From: Woeseiaceae bacterium
Lineage (GTDB): Bacteria > Pseudomonadota > Gammaproteobacteria > Steroidobacterales > Woeseiaceae
Direction: 5' to 3'
Assembly (NCBI GenBank): GCA_021773115.1
Contig: JAJFKS010000006.1
Location: 248,001-312,000 of the forward strand
DNA: 64,000 nt
A model generated the notes under the pieces. That model was not told the origin of the DNA and did no database searches. It saw nothing but the letters and a program-made list of their open reading frames with translations. A program made the position numbers and the translations under genes. Position 1 is the stretch's first letter. Each line of letters begins with the position of its first letter. Positions 13,698 to 23,735 of this stretch are shown in pieces.

Positions 13698-13853
13698 ATG
13701 CGAATTCTGATTTTCGCGGCAGCCGTACTCCTTTGTCTCGCTCTGTCGGGATACGACAAAGATTCCCGAGTGCCGTCCGCTGCCCAGCGCACTTTGCAAG
13801 ATACCGCACTCTCAGATTGGTCGCATCATTACCGGCGATTCCGGAGATACTGA
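13698..13853 (+). pseudogene. Short lipoprotein-like leader, probable gene relic
   Basis: A 51-codon frame starts MRILIFAAAVLLCLALSGYD, which looks like a lipoprotein signal peptide in which the invariant lipobox Cys is Tyr (L-S-G-Y). The remaining 30 residues are not recognisable and end right at the ATG of the LysE gene (TGAATG). It may be the remnant of a lipoprotein gene, such as a secreted esterase, or a tiny leader peptide. Low certainty that it is expressed. Confidence 0.3.
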
Positions 13854-14480
13854 ATGTCGTCTGACACCTGGCTGCTTTATGTCGCAACGGTGTTGATTCT
13901 GATGATTACGCCAGGCCCGAGCCATCTTCTGATGCTCTCGGTCAGTCTGTCGAATGGTTTTCGACGTTCGCTCGCAACTGCTGCCGGCGACCTCACTGCG
14001 AACACGCTGCAGATCATGCTCGCCGGGTTCGGTTTAGCAGCCCTTATTGCAAGCTCGCAGCACGGACTGACCATTATCAAGTGGGCGGGCGTGGCTTATC
14101 TCGTCTGGATAGGCGTACGCCAGATTCTGGCCTCATTCCACGGCGGCAACGGATCGACGGAATTACCCCCTGCCACTCTGCGCGTACTCTGGTTTCGAGG
14201 TTTTGTGACCTCCGCCGCGAACCCAAAAGCAATCGTATTTTTCGCCGCACTGTTCCCACAGTTTCTCGATCCACAACATTCTCTCGCACCCCAGATCGCG
14301 ATTCTGGGCGCAAGCTACATCTTCATCGACGCTTGTTTCCTGGCTTGCTACGGCAAAGGTGCTGACTGGTTGAAACAAAAACTCCAGGGTCGTCACAAGA
14401 CCTGGATTCAACGAGCTGCGGGAACCAGTCTCATCGCCGCTGCAATCCTACTCGGGCTGCGGGCAAACGAGCGATCGTGA
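13854..14480 (+). CDS. LysE/RhtB family exporter
   Basis: Inner-membrane amino-acid exporter family. The N-terminal signature LILMITPGPSHLLMLSVSLS followed by NGFRRSLATAAGD is typical (usual form TPGPNxxxxxxxxxxxGxxxGxxxxxG). Also seen: IIKWAGVAYLVWIGVRQI, FRGFVTSAANPKAIVFFAAL and FPQFLDP. About six helices in 208 aa. The transported metabolite cannot be told from sequence; relatives export homoserine, threonine, lysine or others. Confidence 0.92.
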   Translation: MSSDTWLLYVATVLILMITPGPSHLLMLSVSLSNGFRRSLATAAGDLTANTLQIMLAGFGLAALIASSQHGLTIIKWAGVAYLVWIGVRQILASFHGGNGSTELPPATLRVLWFRGFVTSAANPKAIVFFAALFPQFLDPQHSLAPQIAILGASYIFIDACFLACYGKGADWLKQKLQGRHKTWIQRAAGTSLIAAAILLGLRANERS

Positions 14481-14523
14481 GTGACTGGCTGCTGCAGGCC
14501 GAAAACGAGTAGTATCTGGCCAT

Positions 14524-15030
14524 ATGCTCAAGTCCATTTTCGTTGCCGTTGGCGTTTTACTCATCGTATTTGTCGCCTATGCCGCATGGGTGATCATTCG
14601 TGCTGGCGATGCGATCGGCGTCCAGCCAATCGTTGAAACAGAAGTCCTGTCAGGCAGGATTCGGCTAACGATTACACTGCCCGGCGTCGACACTGAGCAT
14701 CAGATCACCGAAGTAATTTTTCCCCGCGAGTTTGGCGAACAACTCGAGATCACCGCGCCGAACTCCTTCAGACTCACCCCGTACGCGCTTGAAGACACCA
14801 GCGATCCGAACAGCGAAGAGGCAGCACAATGGGTGGCGTCCACGAACCGACGCGACATGCGATGGCTTGGATCGATTGCTGTGCCGCCTGAGGTCCCCGT
14901 CGTGCTCGATTTTCCGTTTCGCTACAAGGTCACCGGCCACGGCACACTCAGGTTTCAGTACGAAAGAAACATCGGCATGTCCGGTCAGATCGCTTTCTTC
15001 AACGTACCAGTCGAAATCACTGCGAACTGA
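14524..15030 (+). CDS. Uncharacterised single-pass membrane protein
   Basis: Not recognised. Residues 4-26 form one transmembrane helix (SIFVAVGVLLIVFVAYAAWV). The remainder is predicted to be periplasmic and mostly beta: RIRLTITLPGVDTEHQITEV, IFPREFGEQLEI, then VVLDFPFRYKVTGHGTLRFQ ending FFNVPVEI. The pattern suggests an immunoglobulin-like or beta-sandwich domain. Stands 43 nt after the LysE gene on the same strand; no partner suggests a role. Confidence 0.6.
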   Translation: MLKSIFVAVGVLLIVFVAYAAWVIIRAGDAIGVQPIVETEVLSGRIRLTITLPGVDTEHQITEVIFPREFGEQLEITAPNSFRLTPYALEDTSDPNSEEAAQWVASTNRRDMRWLGSIAVPPEVPVVLDFPFRYKVTGHGTLRFQYERNIGMSGQIAFFNVPVEITAN

Positions 15031-15158
15031 GTCAGAAGCAGCTCAGCCACGACTGCTAGTGCGTCTGTGCCCTGCCACGCTGGTGATTCGCGACCGAATT
15101 AACCAGGCTCACCCGTCTAACAGAACAGCAGCTCTCTTCCTGGAGGCGGATACGGCAA

Positions 15159-15614
15159 ATGTTCGTAGGTCACATCAATCTTGCAGAATCATTTAACGGT
15201 GCCGGTGAACATTTTGTCGGCCTGATTGAGGCATTGCAAAAGCAGGGTATCGAACAGTTTGTGCTGGTGCGAAACATTGCACTGGCGAAGCGACTCGATA
15301 TCATCGAAAACGTCACTGTAGGCCCGGTCGTCCGATCGGCAGTGAGCGCCTACTGTCTGATGCCGCGTGTTGATGTTCTCCACATTCATGATAAATCGTC
15401 GCGCGCCGCCGGATTGCTTTCTACGCTCACGCAATCGGTACCCTTTGTGCTGACCAATGAAGTATCGCTTGGCAAGGACAGGAACCCAATCAGCCAGGCA
15501 GCCTACAAACGTGCCGCCGCATTCATCGAAGCTTGCGAGATTGACGCGGCAACCCACCTTGCCGTTTATCAGCGCGCAGCAAAAACGATGAAGACCTCGC
15601 AGGCCTCACTGTGA
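15159..15614 (+). CDS. Short protein resembling the N-terminal domain of a GT4 glycosyltransferase
   Basis: 151 aa with the opening FVGHINLAESFNGAGEHFVG and LIEALQKQGIEQFVLVRN, then VDVLHIHDKSSRAAGLLSTL. This resembles the first Rossmann half of family-4 glycosyltransferases (glycine-rich loop, then a V-x-H-x-H segment). The catalytic C-terminal half is absent; the protein stops 3 nt before the convergent TonB receptor gene. It could be a truncated gene or an independent domain. Assignment tentative. Confidence 0.5.
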   Translation: MFVGHINLAESFNGAGEHFVGLIEALQKQGIEQFVLVRNIALAKRLDIIENVTVGPVVRSAVSAYCLMPRVDVLHIHDKSSRAAGLLSTLTQSVPFVLTNEVSLGKDRNPISQAAYKRAAAFIEACEIDAATHLAVYQRAAKTMKTSQASL

Positions 15615-15616
15615 TG

Positions 15617-17911
15617 CTAGAACTCCCAAAGGATGCCGATTGCCGGTACCAGCGTCATCCAGTGGTCCTGACCACGCTCCAGTGTATCCTCGCCGTTGGC
15701 ATCGTCGATGAAATCCCAATCGAGGCAACATTCGTTGCGCCGATTCAGGATATTCGACACTTCAAAAAATGCCAGCAAGGATCCGCGCGGCAGATCGAAA
15801 GTTCGACTCAGTCGCATGTCGAGACTTGCGAAGTTGCCATGGCGTTCTGCATTGCGCGCCCCGGGACTCACAGTGCCATCGTCGTTTAACGTCAGCTCCG
15901 TCGTCGGCCAACCAGTATGTACACTCGCTGCCGTTGAAAAATTCCAGCGTTCAGTCTGCCAGTCAAAGCCACCCTGAAACGCGTGCTTTTGATCCCAGCT
16001 TCGACGCACGTCGACGCCGTCGATCTCGTCGGTCACGTTGGACCAGGTGTAGGAAGCCCACCAGCCAAACTGTCCCAGCCGTTGATCAAGCGACAGCTCT
16101 ACACCACGCGAACGTGCGCTAGCAGGGCTGAGACGGACTCGATCCTGTTGTAACTCCGGCATCAGGCCGAGCGGATCGAAAAGATTTTCAAAACGTGGCC
16201 GCACCTGGCCAATATCCTTGTAGAACAACTCCAGGCGCAGTGACATTTCGTTCGTGAATAAGTGCTGTGCGCCGAGGACAAGGTGATCAGCACGTTGCGC
16301 CGGCCAGAAATTGCTGACGCCGTCCTCAACCTGCAGTGATTGAATGGGTTGCGATTGATAATAGCGACCGACGCTAATGCGTAGATGGGTCTTGTCGTGC
16401 AGTCGGTACAAGTAGCTCAGACGCGGGCTCAGTTGTGAATCCGAACTGAGTCCTGTGTAGGTCTGGTCGTCCCAGCGCAACCCCCACTCCACGGTCGAAT
16501 TATCAGTCAGGCGCCAGCGATCCGAGAAATACACGGCGTAGCTGCCGCCCTCTGGGCTCGCGGTTACCGACCGATTAACACTCAGTGGTCGGTCCTCGTA
16601 GGCCGCCTGAATGCCGAAATAGTCTGCGGTGCCGGTGTAGTCATACCTCGCGTCACTGACCGTCGCGCTGATGCCCCATTGCGTCCAGTGCTTGTCGTTC
16701 GGGTTCCAAAGCCAGTCCTGCCGAAAACCCACCTGCTGGATTTCACGATTATCCTCGACCGTTGCCACCATCTTTTCGGCGTCATTGGCGAAACCATTAC
16801 GCCGGTTGGAGTAGTCCACCGACGACAGGACCAAGGTGCTGGACAGCGATTCGGACCAGCTACTGTCGAGCCGTAGCCAGAACTGCGCATTCCTGGTGTC
16901 GCTGGTGACCTGGTCACGTTCCGACGGATCAACTTCCAAAACCAGTTCGATGGCGTCGTCTGCATACAGCGCATTGAAGGACACACGCGTTCGCGGTGTT
17001 ATCTCGTAGGCAAATTCTCCGAATACATCGAAATAGGAGGGCTTGCCGAAGGATGGTTTGATCACGAGATCGAGATTGCCGCGCCGCGCCGACACCAGCC
17101 AGCTCTTGTTGCCACTGGTACCCGAGGTCAGCAGGGATGTATTGAAAACGCTCAAGCCAATTTCGCTGTGGCGACTGTCCTCAGACGCTATGGAGTCCAT
17201 CAAAATAAGACCGCTCATGCGGTCACCGTAGCGCACCGGAAAACCGCCGGTGTATACCTCAATGCCTTCGATGGCACGCGCGTCAATGGCGCTAAAAATG
17301 CTCTGGTAGTCGCGAATATGAAATGGGTCGAACAGCCATTGGCCGTTCAGCATGATACCGATGTCGCCCGCCTCGCCACCGCGGAAATGTGCAACTGCCG
17401 ATGCGCCACTCGCGGCGGCGCCTGGCAAGTGCTGCGCCGCACGAATCGGGTCTTCACCGATGTCCGGAAGGTTCTGGATGGTTCTCTGATCGAATGAGGA
17501 TTTGGATGCCGCGATGTCGCGGGAAATCGAATAGCGGCTCGCCGAAACGATCACGGATTCCATTGGGTCGGCGGCCGGCACAGATTCACTTCGACTTACT
17601 TGCTCGGCGCCGGAACGGCCTTCAAGACTGGACTCACGCACGACAAGATGCACACCCGAATCCGTCCGAATCGAAAGTCCGTAGGGTCTCAGTATTGCTT
17701 TGACAATTTCGAGTGGCTCAGCGGCGCCGGGCTCAGCCTGCACAACGAGATCGGAGCTTACAAGATTGGTGCTATAAGCGAACGGTAAGCCACTGTCGCG
17801 AAACTCGTCGATCACCGCCGCGACAGAGCGCCCAACATAGGACACAGCCGGGCCGTCGGCAGCCGCGGCGACAACCGATAGCAGCAGCGCAATGCCGATG
17901 TAACGCTGCAA
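15617..17911 (-). CDS. TonB-dependent receptor with N-terminal STN signalling domain
   Basis: Outer-membrane TonB-dependent transporter (764 aa). After a signal peptide (residues 1-19) comes an STN-type domain (about 22-95, AAVIDEFRDSGLPFAYSTNL), then the plug (SESVIVSASRYSISRDIAAS; HLPGAAASGASAVAHFRGGE) and a beta-barrel ending in the aromatic GILWEF. Fused STN domains are typical of receptors that also send a signal through an anti-sigma factor, consistent with the fecI/fecR genes upstream. The start is TTG right after the fecR stop; an ATG is not available. Substrate unknown. Confidence 0.88.
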   Translation of the reverse strand: MQRYIGIALLLSVVAAAADGPAVSYVGRSVAAVIDEFRDSGLPFAYSTNLVSSDLVVQAEPGAAEPLEIVKAILRPYGLSIRTDSGVHLVVRESSLEGRSGAEQVSRSESVPAADPMESVIVSASRYSISRDIAASKSSFDQRTIQNLPDIGEDPIRAAQHLPGAAASGASAVAHFRGGEAGDIGIMLNGQWLFDPFHIRDYQSIFSAIDARAIEGIEVYTGGFPVRYGDRMSGLILMDSIASEDSRHSEIGLSVFNTSLLTSGTSGNKSWLVSARRGNLDLVIKPSFGKPSYFDVFGEFAYEITPRTRVSFNALYADDAIELVLEVDPSERDQVTSDTRNAQFWLRLDSSWSESLSSTLVLSSVDYSNRRNGFANDAEKMVATVEDNREIQQVGFRQDWLWNPNDKHWTQWGISATVSDARYDYTGTADYFGIQAAYEDRPLSVNRSVTASPEGGSYAVYFSDRWRLTDNSTVEWGLRWDDQTYTGLSSDSQLSPRLSYLYRLHDKTHLRISVGRYYQSQPIQSLQVEDGVSNFWPAQRADHLVLGAQHLFTNEMSLRLELFYKDIGQVRPRFENLFDPLGLMPELQQDRVRLSPASARSRGVELSLDQRLGQFGWWASYTWSNVTDEIDGVDVRRSWDQKHAFQGGFDWQTERWNFSTAASVHTGWPTTELTLNDDGTVSPGARNAERHGNFASLDMRLSRTFDLPRGSLLAFFEVSNILNRRNECCLDWDFIDDANGEDTLERGQDHWMTLVPAIGILWEF

Positions 17912-17912
17912 T

Positions 17913-18914
17913 CTAGTTGCGGATATAAACGTTGATAACTCCTTCGTCGAACTGTGCGTCCAGCCCCATTGTCAACATGCGCATTCGCAGTGCCTCAGTC
18001 GGTTCGTCCAGCACGCTACCCACCAACTTATTGGTATCCGGATCCATTGCAATTTTTCTGGCATCGTCGCTATAGACAATCTCGCGACCTAGCTCACGAC
18101 TCACCCAATTCAGAAATTCGGGCAGCGTTCGGCCGTCAACGTCGACAGCAGGTGATCGCTCAGCCACCCAGTTCCAGGCTTCGCCGTATTCATCGAAACT
18201 GAGAACCTGGGGCTGTTGCCGACCGGTAAACTGGATTTGCTGACCTCGCTCGGCTGTGCGTTGATAATACTGTCCGTCGATGTCGACGCTACCCTCACGC
18301 ACGCTGACCTTGAGCATCTTGTCGTCCACGCCAGTGACAAACTGTGTGCCAACGTGAGTGACGCGGCCGTACGCGGTCTCAACGACAAAGGATCCGGGGT
18401 CAGCACTTTGCGCGCCCGCTATCAGCTTCGATGGCGTTGAGTCAAAATAAACCTGGCCTTCGCGCAGGTAAACCGAATTGGCATCTCTAAATTCTACTGT
18501 TGTATTTTCATCCAGTCGTAATGAACCACCATTGAGCCAGGCGAGCGCGATACCGGCGTCATCGCCTGTCGATATTGCCTCGCCCAGGTGAATGTTCTGC
18601 TGACTGTCATGCGGCGTCACGATTGACTGCTCGCTGACAAAATAAATTGAACCGAAGCTCTTCTGAATCGCCGCAACCTGAACCCGATCCACTGCCGGAA
18701 CTCGCAGTGTGTTGAACAACGAAAACACGGCCACCAGGACACTGGCCGCAACGGCAAGACGCAGAATTCGTCGTCGGGTGCGATGCCGCCCTGTCACGCC
18801 CCGCCATTCGGCGCGCAATGCTTCACGTGCCACGGCCGTACTAGCCTCATCCGGCACCGGCCGTGGTTTAGCCTTGCTGAGGAGTTGCTCCAGCGAATTG
18901 CCGGTATCGCTCAT
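17913..18914 (-). CDS. FecR-type anti-sigma regulator with C-terminal STN-like domain
   Basis: Inner-membrane regulator that controls the cognate FecI-type sigma factor. It has a cytoplasmic N-terminal part (1-50), one transmembrane helix (ILRLAVAASVLVAVFSLFNT, about 49-68), the FecR domain (GEAISTGDDAGIALAWLNGG, SLRLDENTTVEF, AYGRVTHVGTQFVTGVDD, LKVSVREGSVDI) and a C-terminal STN-like segment (LPEFLNWVSRELGREIVYSD onward). 333 aa. It overlaps fecI by 4 nt and is followed immediately by the receptor gene. Confidence 0.9.
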   Translation of the reverse strand: MSDTGNSLEQLLSKAKPRPVPDEASTAVAREALRAEWRGVTGRHRTRRRILRLAVAASVLVAVFSLFNTLRVPAVDRVQVAAIQKSFGSIYFVSEQSIVTPHDSQQNIHLGEAISTGDDAGIALAWLNGGSLRLDENTTVEFRDANSVYLREGQVYFDSTPSKLIAGAQSADPGSFVVETAYGRVTHVGTQFVTGVDDKMLKVSVREGSVDIDGQYYQRTAERGQQIQFTGRQQPQVLSFDEYGEAWNWVAERSPAVDVDGRTLPEFLNWVSRELGREIVYSDDARKIAMDPDTNKLVGSVLDEPTEALRMRMLTMGLDAQFDEGVINVYIRN

Positions 18915-19531
18915 GATTGTGATAACTCGTTTAATTGAAGGTCGAGGCCACCGGAAAGCGTTGCGTAGACCTCGGAGAACGCGCGCTTGGCACGCGCCAG
19001 CAATGACTGCGTGGCTTCGTCACCGCAGTCGAGCTTCGCGGATATCTCTTTGATCGAATAGCCCTCGATGTATTTCCATTCCAGTACGTCACCGTAGCGC
19101 GGTGGCAACCTGTCGAGCGCGACCTGGATCAGACGCATTAACTCGACGCGTCGATAATGATTTTCCGGGCTCATTTGTTCAGGTACCTGCAGGGAGTCCA
19201 CCGCAGCAGCGACTTCGGGAAAATCTTCGACCAACACAATATGCTCTCGATATCGGCCCTGCTGCGCCAGCCAGTCACTGGTCGCGTTTCGGCAGATGGC
19301 GCACAACCAGGTGAATAGTGCCGATTCGGCGCGATATTTGTGTAAATTCTGGATCGCTCGCGTCAGCGCAATCTGGGCAACTTCGCGTGCCGCATCCGGA
19401 TCATCGGATAAACGCACCAGCGCGAAGCGGTAGAGGCGCGCAAAGTTCTCCTCGAAGAGACGCTCGAATGCCCGATCGTCTCCAGCAAGCAGCTGTTTTA
19501 CAAGCCTTTTATCGTCCAGATAGACCGCCAC
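18911..19531 (-). CDS. FecI-like ECF sigma factor
   Basis: Extracytoplasmic-function sigma factor. Region 2: FERLFEENFARLYRFALVRL, DAAREVAQIALTRAIQNLHK and YRAESALFTWLCAICRNATS. Region 4: ALDRLPPRYGDVLEWKYIEG then YSIKEISAKLDCGDEATQSL and LARAKRAFSEVY. At 206 aa it is slightly longer than average. It is first of a three-gene unit with the anti-sigma and receptor genes, and is expected to drive transcription of the receptor in response to ligand or to a surface signal. Confidence 0.9.
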   Translation of the reverse strand: MAVYLDDKRLVKQLLAGDDRAFERLFEENFARLYRFALVRLSDDPDAAREVAQIALTRAIQNLHKYRAESALFTWLCAICRNATSDWLAQQGRYREHIVLVEDFPEVAAAVDSLQVPEQMSPENHYRRVELMRLIQVALDRLPPRYGDVLEWKYIEGYSIKEISAKLDCGDEATQSLLARAKRAFSEVYATLSGGLDLQLNELSQS

Positions 19532-19647
19532 GCTGATCCTCTTTACTGTCTCGTCTGTTAGACAGGAGTGAGCCGGATAATCGGTCGTGCGTTGGGGTGA
19601 TTGTACGCCCTGCCTGCTGCGAGGATGCAGCGGCTAAACATTGAGTC

Positions 19648-19686
19648 AAAAAAAGGGGCCAGAGCGCAGCGGGCTCTGACCCCTTT
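19648..19686 (-). terminator. Intrinsic terminator of rho, built on a GGGGTCAGA palindrome
   Basis: Read on the minus strand: AAAGGGGTCAGAGC (19686-19673), a 7-nt loop, then GCTCTGGCCCCTTT (19665-19652) followed by more Ts to 19648. The stem is 14 bp with one G-U pair and a T-run, a good rho-independent terminator, located 12 nt after the rho stop. Its GGGGTCAGA core is the same as that of the palindrome inserted in the DUF58 gene at 62745. Confidence 0.75.
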
Positions 19687-19698
19687 GGGGCTCTTGTG

Positions 19699-21132
<1,434 letters not shown>

Positions 21133-21142
21133 AGAATCTCTC

Positions 21143-21469
21143 TCAGATATTGGTGTCGATGAATTCGGCCAATTGTGACTTGGACATCGCACCCAGTTTT
21201 TGCGCCTGGACAGCGCCGTCTTTAAACAGGATTAAGGTAGGAATACTTCGGATGCCGAACTTCTGTGCGCTGTTCGGGTTTTCATCCACATTGAGTTTGA
21301 CGATCGCGAGTTTGTCGGCGTATTCGTCGGCCACTTCGTCGAGCAGCGGTGCAATCATCTTGCACGGTCCGCACCATTCGGCCCAAAAGTCGATCAGTAC
21401 TGGCTTTTCATTTTTTGTGACGTCGGCATCAAAACTACCGTCCGTTGTATGCACGATCTTATCGTTCAC
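21143..21469 (-). CDS. trxA: Thioredoxin 1
   Basis: Cytoplasmic disulfide reductase of 108 aa. Active site [13 protein letters not shown], cis-Pro loop [13 protein letters not shown], and the sequence [16 protein letters not shown] are diagnostic. GTG start with GGAGG upstream at about 9 nt. It precedes rho by 10 nt and is divergent from rhlB, the arrangement known from E. coli. The 272-nt spacer to rhlB (21470-21741) should hold both promoters; I could not pick either with confidence. Confidence 0.97.
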   Translation of the reverse strand: MNDKIVHTTDGSFDADVTKNEKPVLIDFWAEWCGPCKMIAPLLDEVADEYADKLAIVKLNVDENPNSAQKFGIRSIPTLILFKDGAVQAQKLGAMSKSQLAEFIDTNI

Positions 21470-21741
21470 TGGCTAAATCCTCCAAATGAAGTGTTTGAAT
21501 TAAGGTGGTTTTGCTCGCTGTCAGCCCCTCTGACACTCGAACTTGCTTAAAACGGATGACGCTGCCTTAACTATCAGGCACTATGTCGCAGCTTTGTTGC
21601 CGACTATTTCCGGCTTCTTTCTGGGTTGTAAGGAAAGCGAAACTGGCGGGTGCGACGGGTGTCGCGTCGAATTAAGGCTAATTTGACCGCTTCGCGAGCC
21701 AATTTGCAAGCTTTTACCTCATATTTTCTGGTTCTAATTTT

Positions 21742-23022
21742 ATGTCTGAAAACCATCTGAGCGATCTCAGATTCGACTCTCTTGATTTACACGAGAGTAT
21801 TCGCGCCGGCATCCGTGATGCAGGCTTTGATTTCTGTACGCCAATTCAAGCGAGTACACTGCCGATCGCGCTGAGACCCAGCGATGTTGCGGGGCAGGCA
21901 CAAACCGGCACCGGCAAGACGGCTGCATTTTTAATTGCTGCATTTCAGCGCCTGCTGAGCAATCAGGGCGAGGTTCCCGAGGGTCAGAAGCAACCGCGCC
22001 TGTTCGCGTTGGCGCCGACGCGCGAACTCGCCGTACAAATTGCGAAGGATGCTGAGTTACTCGGTAAACATACCGGACTGACCGTCGGATTAGCCTACGG
22101 TGGAACGGATTACGAAAAACAACGCAAGAGACTGGCTGACGGTGTCGATCTGCTGATCGGAACACCGGGTCGCATTATCGACTTCTATAAACAGGGCGTG
22201 TTCAAACTCGACCAGGTACAGGTCGCGATTCTTGATGAAGCGGATCGCATGTTTGATCTTGGGTTCATTAAGGATATTCGCTACTTGTTGCGTCGGCTGC
22301 CACCGCCGGACCAGCGCCTCAACATGTTGTTCTCAGCGACTCTGTCGCAGCGCGTCATGGAGCTTGCCTACGAGCACATGAATGAACCGGAACTGATTCG
22401 CATCGAGCCGGAAAAAGTAACCGCAGACAAGGTCCGTCAGGCGATTTTTTATCCTGCGAATGAAGACAAGATGCCGTTGCTTATCGGACTTGTCCGCGAA
22501 ATCGGCGAGGGTCGCATCATGATCTTCGTCAACATGAAGCGCGAGGCCGAGAAAGTTCAGGACTACCTGGAAGCAAACGGAATCCACGCAGCGGCCATCT
22601 CCGGCGACGTGCCACAAAATAAACGCCAACGCATGCTGGCGGATTTCCAGGAGGGCCGTTTGCCGGTACTCATTGGTACCGACGTCGCATCACGCGGGCT
22701 GCATATTGAGGACGTCGAATACGTCATCAACTACGACCTGCCTCAGGACCCGGAAGATTACGTCCACCGGATTGGTCGCACGGCACGTGCTGGAGCTTCA
22801 GGAAACGCACTCAGCATGGCCTGCGAAACCTACGCCGTCGCTTTGCCGGATATCGAAAATTACATTGGCCACAAGATTCCTTTTGCCAACTACGATCACG
22901 ACGATTTGCCGCAACTCGTCAAGCCGAAACCCCGCAAGCGCAAACCGCCGCAGGGTCGTCGCGGTGGGAGCTCTGGCGGCCAGCGATCGGGTGGCCGACG
23001 ACCGCAGCAAAATCGCCGTTAG
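21742..23022 (+). CDS. rhlB: ATP-dependent RNA helicase RhlB
   Basis: DEAD-box helicase of the RNA degradosome. All motifs are present: Q motif (FDFCTPIQASTLP), motif I AQTGTGKTAAF, Ia PTRELAVQIA, Ib TPGRIID, II DEAD, III SAT, V GTDVASRGLHIE and VI HRIGRTARAGASG. The C-terminal tail (KPKPRKRKPPQGRRGGSSGG) is basic and Gly/Arg-rich, typical of RhlB. Synteny with trxA-rho on the opposite strand distinguishes it from other DEAD-box helicases. 426 aa, usual size. Confidence 0.95.
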   Translation: MSENHLSDLRFDSLDLHESIRAGIRDAGFDFCTPIQASTLPIALRPSDVAGQAQTGTGKTAAFLIAAFQRLLSNQGEVPEGQKQPRLFALAPTRELAVQIAKDAELLGKHTGLTVGLAYGGTDYEKQRKRLADGVDLLIGTPGRIIDFYKQGVFKLDQVQVAILDEADRMFDLGFIKDIRYLLRRLPPPDQRLNMLFSATLSQRVMELAYEHMNEPELIRIEPEKVTADKVRQAIFYPANEDKMPLLIGLVREIGEGRIMIFVNMKREAEKVQDYLEANGIHAAAISGDVPQNKRQRMLADFQEGRLPVLIGTDVASRGLHIEDVEYVINYDLPQDPEDYVHRIGRTARAGASGNALSMACETYAVALPDIENYIGHKIPFANYDHDDLPQLVKPKPRKRKPPQGRRGGSSGGQRSGGRRPQQNRR

Positions 23023-23033
23023 CGAGCAACGGC
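23015..23033. terminator. Small convergent hairpin at the rhlB/HAD junction
   Basis: GCCGTT (23015-23020) pairs with AACGGC (23028-23033) around a 7-nt loop and is followed by TTTAAAG; the rhlB stop codon (23020-23022) starts at its left arm. Being between convergent genes 12 nt apart it could end both transcripts, but the stem is short and the T-run weak. Confidence 0.35.
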
Positions 23034-23034
23034 T

Positions 23035-23697
23035 TTAAAGCATATCGGCGACTTTCTCGACGCCACGAAATTCGTTACATGATGCGCTGGGCGCGGTGCT
23101 GTCAGGTCGCGTTACGCGGACCAGCATTTCCACGCCGAATTTGCGCGCGCTTGTGAGAACCGGAACGCTGTCATCGACGAAAAGCGTCGTTTCAGGATCG
23201 AAGCCTGTCGTGTTCTGCAGCGCACTCCAAAAGTCCTGACTTTCTTTCGCATGACCATAATTGTGTGAACAGTGAATCTCATCGAGATAGTCGCCCAATC
23301 CGGTTTTCGCGTCCTTGATGGCTACCATGTCCGGGTGCGCATTGGTGACCAGCAGCACTTTGATGTCCATCTCACGTAGCCGACGCAGAAATAGCAATGC
23401 GCCGGGCAGGTAGCCGATGCGGTGACTGACATCGTGGTGCAACTGCATGACATCGAGTTGCAGATGCTCGGCCCAGTGATGCAGTGAATACCACTCGAGC
23501 TTGCCCTGCTCCGCTTTGAACTTGCCAAACAGGAGATCACGCGCCTCTTCGAACGGCATGTCATTGATTGCAGCGAAACGTCGCGGTACCAGCTCTTTCC
23601 AAACGTAATTGTCGAAAGCGAGATCAAGCAGTGTGCCGTCCATATCCAGCATCAGCGTTTTGGTGCGTTTCAATGCCGTCTGCGGATTCATATTCAT
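23035..23697 (-). CDS. yrfG: GMP/IMP nucleotidase, HAD family (YrfG-like)
   Basis: HAD-superfamily phosphatase. Motif I MLDMDGTLLDLAFDNYVWKE is characteristic of the YrfG group, with motif II VLLVTNAHPDM and motif III/IV HCSHNYGHAKESQDFW then TLFVDDSVPVLTSARKFGV. 220 aa from the ATG at 23697, matching the family. Related enzymes dephosphorylate purine nucleoside monophosphates. It is divergent from cysQ; the 38-nt gap between the two starts must hold regulatory elements. Confidence 0.85.
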   Translation of the reverse strand: MNMNPQTALKRTKTLMLDMDGTLLDLAFDNYVWKELVPRRFAAINDMPFEEARDLLFGKFKAEQGKLEWYSLHHWAEHLQLDVMQLHHDVSHRIGYLPGALLFLRRLREMDIKVLLVTNAHPDMVAIKDAKTGLGDYLDEIHCSHNYGHAKESQDFWSALQNTTGFDPETTLFVDDSVPVLTSARKFGVEMLVRVTRPDSTAPSASCNEFRGVEKVADML

Positions 23698-23735
23698 TGT
23701 TATACTGCGCGACCCGAGTTGATGCAGGTAATCCG

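Noticed and set aside
21470-21741. Clear divergent promoters for trxA and rhlB
   Set aside because: Expected from context, but no -35/-10 pair with acceptable spacing could be chosen by eye.
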